Part shown: piece after piece, positions 5,965 to 7,422 of the stretch
How the letters are laid out: each line of letters starts with the position of its first letter
How positions within the stretch are numbered: the first letter of the stretch is position 1
NCBI GenBank assembly: GCA_945875195.1
Contig: CAMCJW010000143.1
Span: forward strand, 1-7,422
Length of the DNA stretch: 7,422 nucleotides
Origin: Chitinophaga pinensis
GTDB lineage: Bacteria > Bacteroidota > Bacteroidia > UKL13-3
Direction of reading: 5' to 3'
The notes under the pieces: generated by a model
What the model was told of the DNA's origin: nothing
The model's input: the letters and a program-made list of their open reading frames with translations, nothing else
Databases searched by the model: none
Translations under genes and position numbers: made by a program

Positions 5965-6561
5965 ATGAAAAGAAGCACCATCATCCTTTTAGCCATTGGC
6001 GGCCTACTGTTATTATTGGTATTTAACGGTTGTGGCAGTTACAACAACATGGTAAACAAACAAGAAACCGTAGGCTCTGGTTGGGCTCAGGTTGAAAATG
6101 TATACCAACGCCGTTCCGATTTGATTCCCAATTTGGTAAGCACCGTAAAAGGAGTTGCCAATTTTGAAAAAGAAACTCTCACAGATGTTATCAATGCAAG
6201 AGCAAGTGCCACACAAATTAAAGTGGATGCAAGCACGCTATCTCCAGAGCAAATATCAAAGTTTCAAGCTTCACAGGGTCAGTTAAGTCAGGCATTGGGT
6301 CGCTTAATGGTAGTTTCTGAGCAATATCCTCAATTAAGGGCCACCGAAAACTTTAAAGAATTACAGTCGCAATTAGAAGGTACTGAAAACAGAATTGCAG
6401 TGGAGCGTGGTAGATTCAATGAGGTTGTAAAAGATTACAATTCTTATATCCGTAAGTTCCCCCAAGTGTTGTATGCAGGCATTTTTGGATTCGATAAAAA
6501 AGGATACTTTGAAGCCGAAGCTGGCGCAGATAAGGCTCCGAAAGTAGATTTCGAGAAATAA
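5965..6561 (+). CDS. lemA: LemA family protein
   Basis: This 198-residue membrane-anchored helical protein belongs to the LemA family, widespread but of unclear biochemical role. Residues 6-20 are one hydrophobic segment (IILLAIGGLLLLLVF), followed by an extracytoplasmic helical domain. The family signature is plain: WAQVENVYQRRSDLIPNLV (40-58), then STVKGVANFEKETLTDVINARA, and later LGRLMVVSEQYPQLRATE and the ENRIAVERGRFNEVVKDYN helix. Length is normal. C23 in VFNGCGSYN could be a lipidation site, but F and N at -3 and -2 do not fit a standard lipobox, so a simple N-terminal anchor is equally likely. ATG at 5965 was chosen over the TTG at 5917, which lies inside the predicted -7 box and would put a non-signal-like stretch before MKRSTI. 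It heads an apparent operon with two TPM-domain genes, a common neighbourhood for lemA. Confidence 0.95.
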   Translation: MKRSTIILLAIGGLLLLLVFNGCGSYNNMVNKQETVGSGWAQVENVYQRRSDLIPNLVSTVKGVANFEKETLTDVINARASATQIKVDASTLSPEQISKFQASQGQLSQALGRLMVVSEQYPQLRATENFKELQSQLEGTENRIAVERGRFNEVVKDYNSYIRKFPQVLYAGIFGFDKKGYFEAEAGADKAPKVDFEK

Positions 6562-6570
6562 TTTTTAAAT

Positions 6571-6596
6571 GGAAAGCTGTCGTTTGGCAGCTTTCC
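6571..6596 (+). terminator. Terminator-like hairpin between lemA and the first TPM gene
   Basis: GGAAAGCTG (6571-6579) and CAGCTTTCC (6588-6596) form a perfect 9-bp stem with an 8-nt loop, followed by TTATTTTA. It starts 10 bp after the lemA stop and ends 11 bp before the next ATG. It could terminate part of the transcripts or protect the lemA mRNA end, making LemA more abundant than the downstream TPM proteins. The U tract is imperfect, so partial read-through is likely. Confidence 0.65.
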
Positions 6597-6607
6597 TTAT
6601 TTTACCT

Positions 6608-7054
6608 ATGGCCAATAAATTTTTTTCTAAAGAGGAAGAAGCACGCGTTGTTTCAGCTATTCAAGCTGCTGAATTGGCCACTTCTGGCGAGATTAGGGTT
6701 CATGTTGAACCTAGCACAAAGATGGATCCTATGGAGCGTGCCAAAGAAGTATTTTTTAATTTAGGAATGCATGAAACCGAATTGAAAAATGGGGTATTGA
6801 TATACTTAGCAATAAAGGATAGGAAAATGGCCATCATTGGAGATGCTGGCATACATGCACAGGTTGGTGATAATTTTTGGCAGGCAGAAAAGGACCTCAT
6901 GAAAGAATATTTTTCAAAAGGGGATTACGCCACAGGCCTTTCGCTTGCTATTGAACATGTTGGTATAAAATTAAAGACATTTTTTCCATTTCAAGTAAAT
7001 GATACAAACGAATTAAGCAATGAAATTTCTTTTGGAGCAGAAACCCATGAATAG
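6608..7054 (+). CDS. TPM-domain protein without signal peptide (cytosolic)
   Basis: This 148-residue protein is a single TPM domain (also called TPM_phosphatase, after the plant photosystem II repair protein TLP18.3). The pattern is clear: SAIQAAELATSGEIRVHVE (16-34), then AKEVFFNLGMHETELKNGVLIYLAIKDRKMAIIGDAGIH, where NGVLIY and the DRK/GDAGI strand pair are the most conserved part. The last third is helical. There is no signal peptide, so it should be cytosolic. ATG at 6608 is chosen over an in-frame ATG at 6569, because the longer form would place its first codons in the terminator-like hairpin and adds residues unlike the family. The stop overlaps the next gene by 8 bp. Its activity is unknown; phosphatase activity has been reported for a plant relative but should not be assumed here. 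Confidence 0.88.
   Translation: MANKFFSKEEEARVVSAIQAAELATSGEIRVHVEPSTKMDPMERAKEVFFNLGMHETELKNGVLIYLAIKDRKMAIIGDAGIHAQVGDNFWQAEKDLMKEYFSKGDYATGLSLAIEHVGIKLKTFFPFQVNDTNELSNEISFGAETHE
7034..7037 (+). promoter_or_regulatory. Shine-Dalgarno-like GGAG before the last gene
   Basis: GGAG lies inside the end of the first TPM gene, 9 nt before the ATG at 7047. Together with the 8-bp gene overlap it supports that ATG as the start and suggests coupled translation. Confidence 0.45.
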
Positions 7055-7422
7055 AATAGCCGGAATACTCCTTTTACTTTGCTTATCGTTTGCCACATTT
7101 GCAAAGGATTTTCCTGCAAAGCCCAATCCACCGCGGTTGGTCAATGATTTTGTAGGTGTGCTCAATGAGCAAGAAAAAGCTACGCTTGAATCAAAATTAT
7201 TGGCCTATAGCGATAGCACCTCTACTCAAATTGCTATTGTTATTGAGAACTCCTTAGAAGGCGAAGATGATTTTGACTACAGCCAGCGATTAGCAGAAAA
7301 TTGGCAAATTGGCACCAAAGGAAAAAACAATGGTTTGCTCATATATATTGCTATTGGTGATCGCAAGATTAGGATTCAAAATGGCTACGGCATGGAGGCT
7401 ACCATCACTGATGCGCTATCGA
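7047..7422 (+). CDS. TPM-domain (YgcG-like) protein with signal peptide, 3' partial
   Basis: The frame starts at ATG 7047 and stays open to the right edge, giving 125 residues. Residues 1-19 form a Sec signal peptide (MNRIAGILLLLCLSFATFA, likely cleaved after TFA before KDF). The TPM domain follows: PPRLVNDFVGVLNEQEKATLE (28-48), then STQIAIVIENSLEG, DYSQRLAENWQIGTKGKNNG, LLIYIAIGDRKIRIQNGYG, and EATITDALS at the cut. These are the usual motifs of secreted or membrane-tethered YgcG-type proteins, which often continue into a transmembrane helix and a Gly-rich tail; that part lies outside the window. The gene overlaps the cytosolic TPM gene by 8 bp and has GGAG 9 nt upstream. It probably acts on the far side of the cytoplasmic membrane, near LemA. 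Confidence 0.9.
   Translation, partial: MNRIAGILLLLCLSFATFAKDFPAKPNPPRLVNDFVGVLNEQEKATLESKLLAYSDSTSTQIAIVIENSLEGEDDFDYSQRLAENWQIGTKGKNNGLLIYIAIGDRKIRIQNGYGMEATITDALS

Noticed and set aside
6569..6607. Upstream ATG extending the first TPM protein by 13 residues
   Set aside because: The extension is encoded by the terminator-like hairpin and does not resemble family N-termini. ATG 6608 is preferred.

Overview
The window looks like a chromosomal segment of a Bacteroidota bacterium. It is AT-rich, most genes lack a purine-rich ribosome binding site, and the best promoters match the Bacteroidota -7 element TAnnTTTG. The gene set (an M3 oligoendopeptidase, a large M23 peptidase, Bcp, a GT9 glycosyltransferase, LemA and TPM-domain proteins) fits that phylum. 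Assignment below phylum is not possible from the sequence alone.

Positions 1-4273 (plus strand) hold a tight run of genes. First is the 3' three quarters of an M3 oligoendopeptidase. It overlaps by 4 bp (ATGA) an FAHD1-like fumarylacetoacetate hydrolase family enzyme. Three bases after that stop, and in the same frame, a secreted M23 (LytM-type) peptidase starts at TTG. A Bcp-type peroxiredoxin follows after a 42-bp gap. The four products have no obvious shared pathway; the first three are probably translationally coupled.

Positions 4274-4705 are a 432-bp non-coding region between convergent genes. It contains six tandem 23-bp units arranged partly as a 46-bp dimer, a distant inverted copy of that unit, a separate 14-bp tandem repeat, and inverted relatives of the 14-bp motif at both ends of the region.

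Positions 4706-5776 (minus strand) encode a GT9 (heptosyltransferase-like) glycosyltransferase with an unusual Cys/His-rich N-terminal extension. Positions 5777-5964 are a divergent promoter region with a good -7 element for each direction. A short perfect palindrome overlaps one of these elements and another lies 2 bp from the other.

Positions 5965-7422 (plus strand) hold a lemA gene, a cytosolic TPM-domain protein, and the 5' part of a second TPM-domain protein with a signal peptide. A terminator-like hairpin separates the first two, and the last two overlap by 8 bp. This is a LemA/TPM envelope-associated gene set whose biochemical role is poorly understood. I see no CRISPR array, transposase, phage gene, tRNA or rRNA. 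Nothing here is clearly a new system; the repeat-rich convergent region and the LemA/TPM operon are the most interesting parts.
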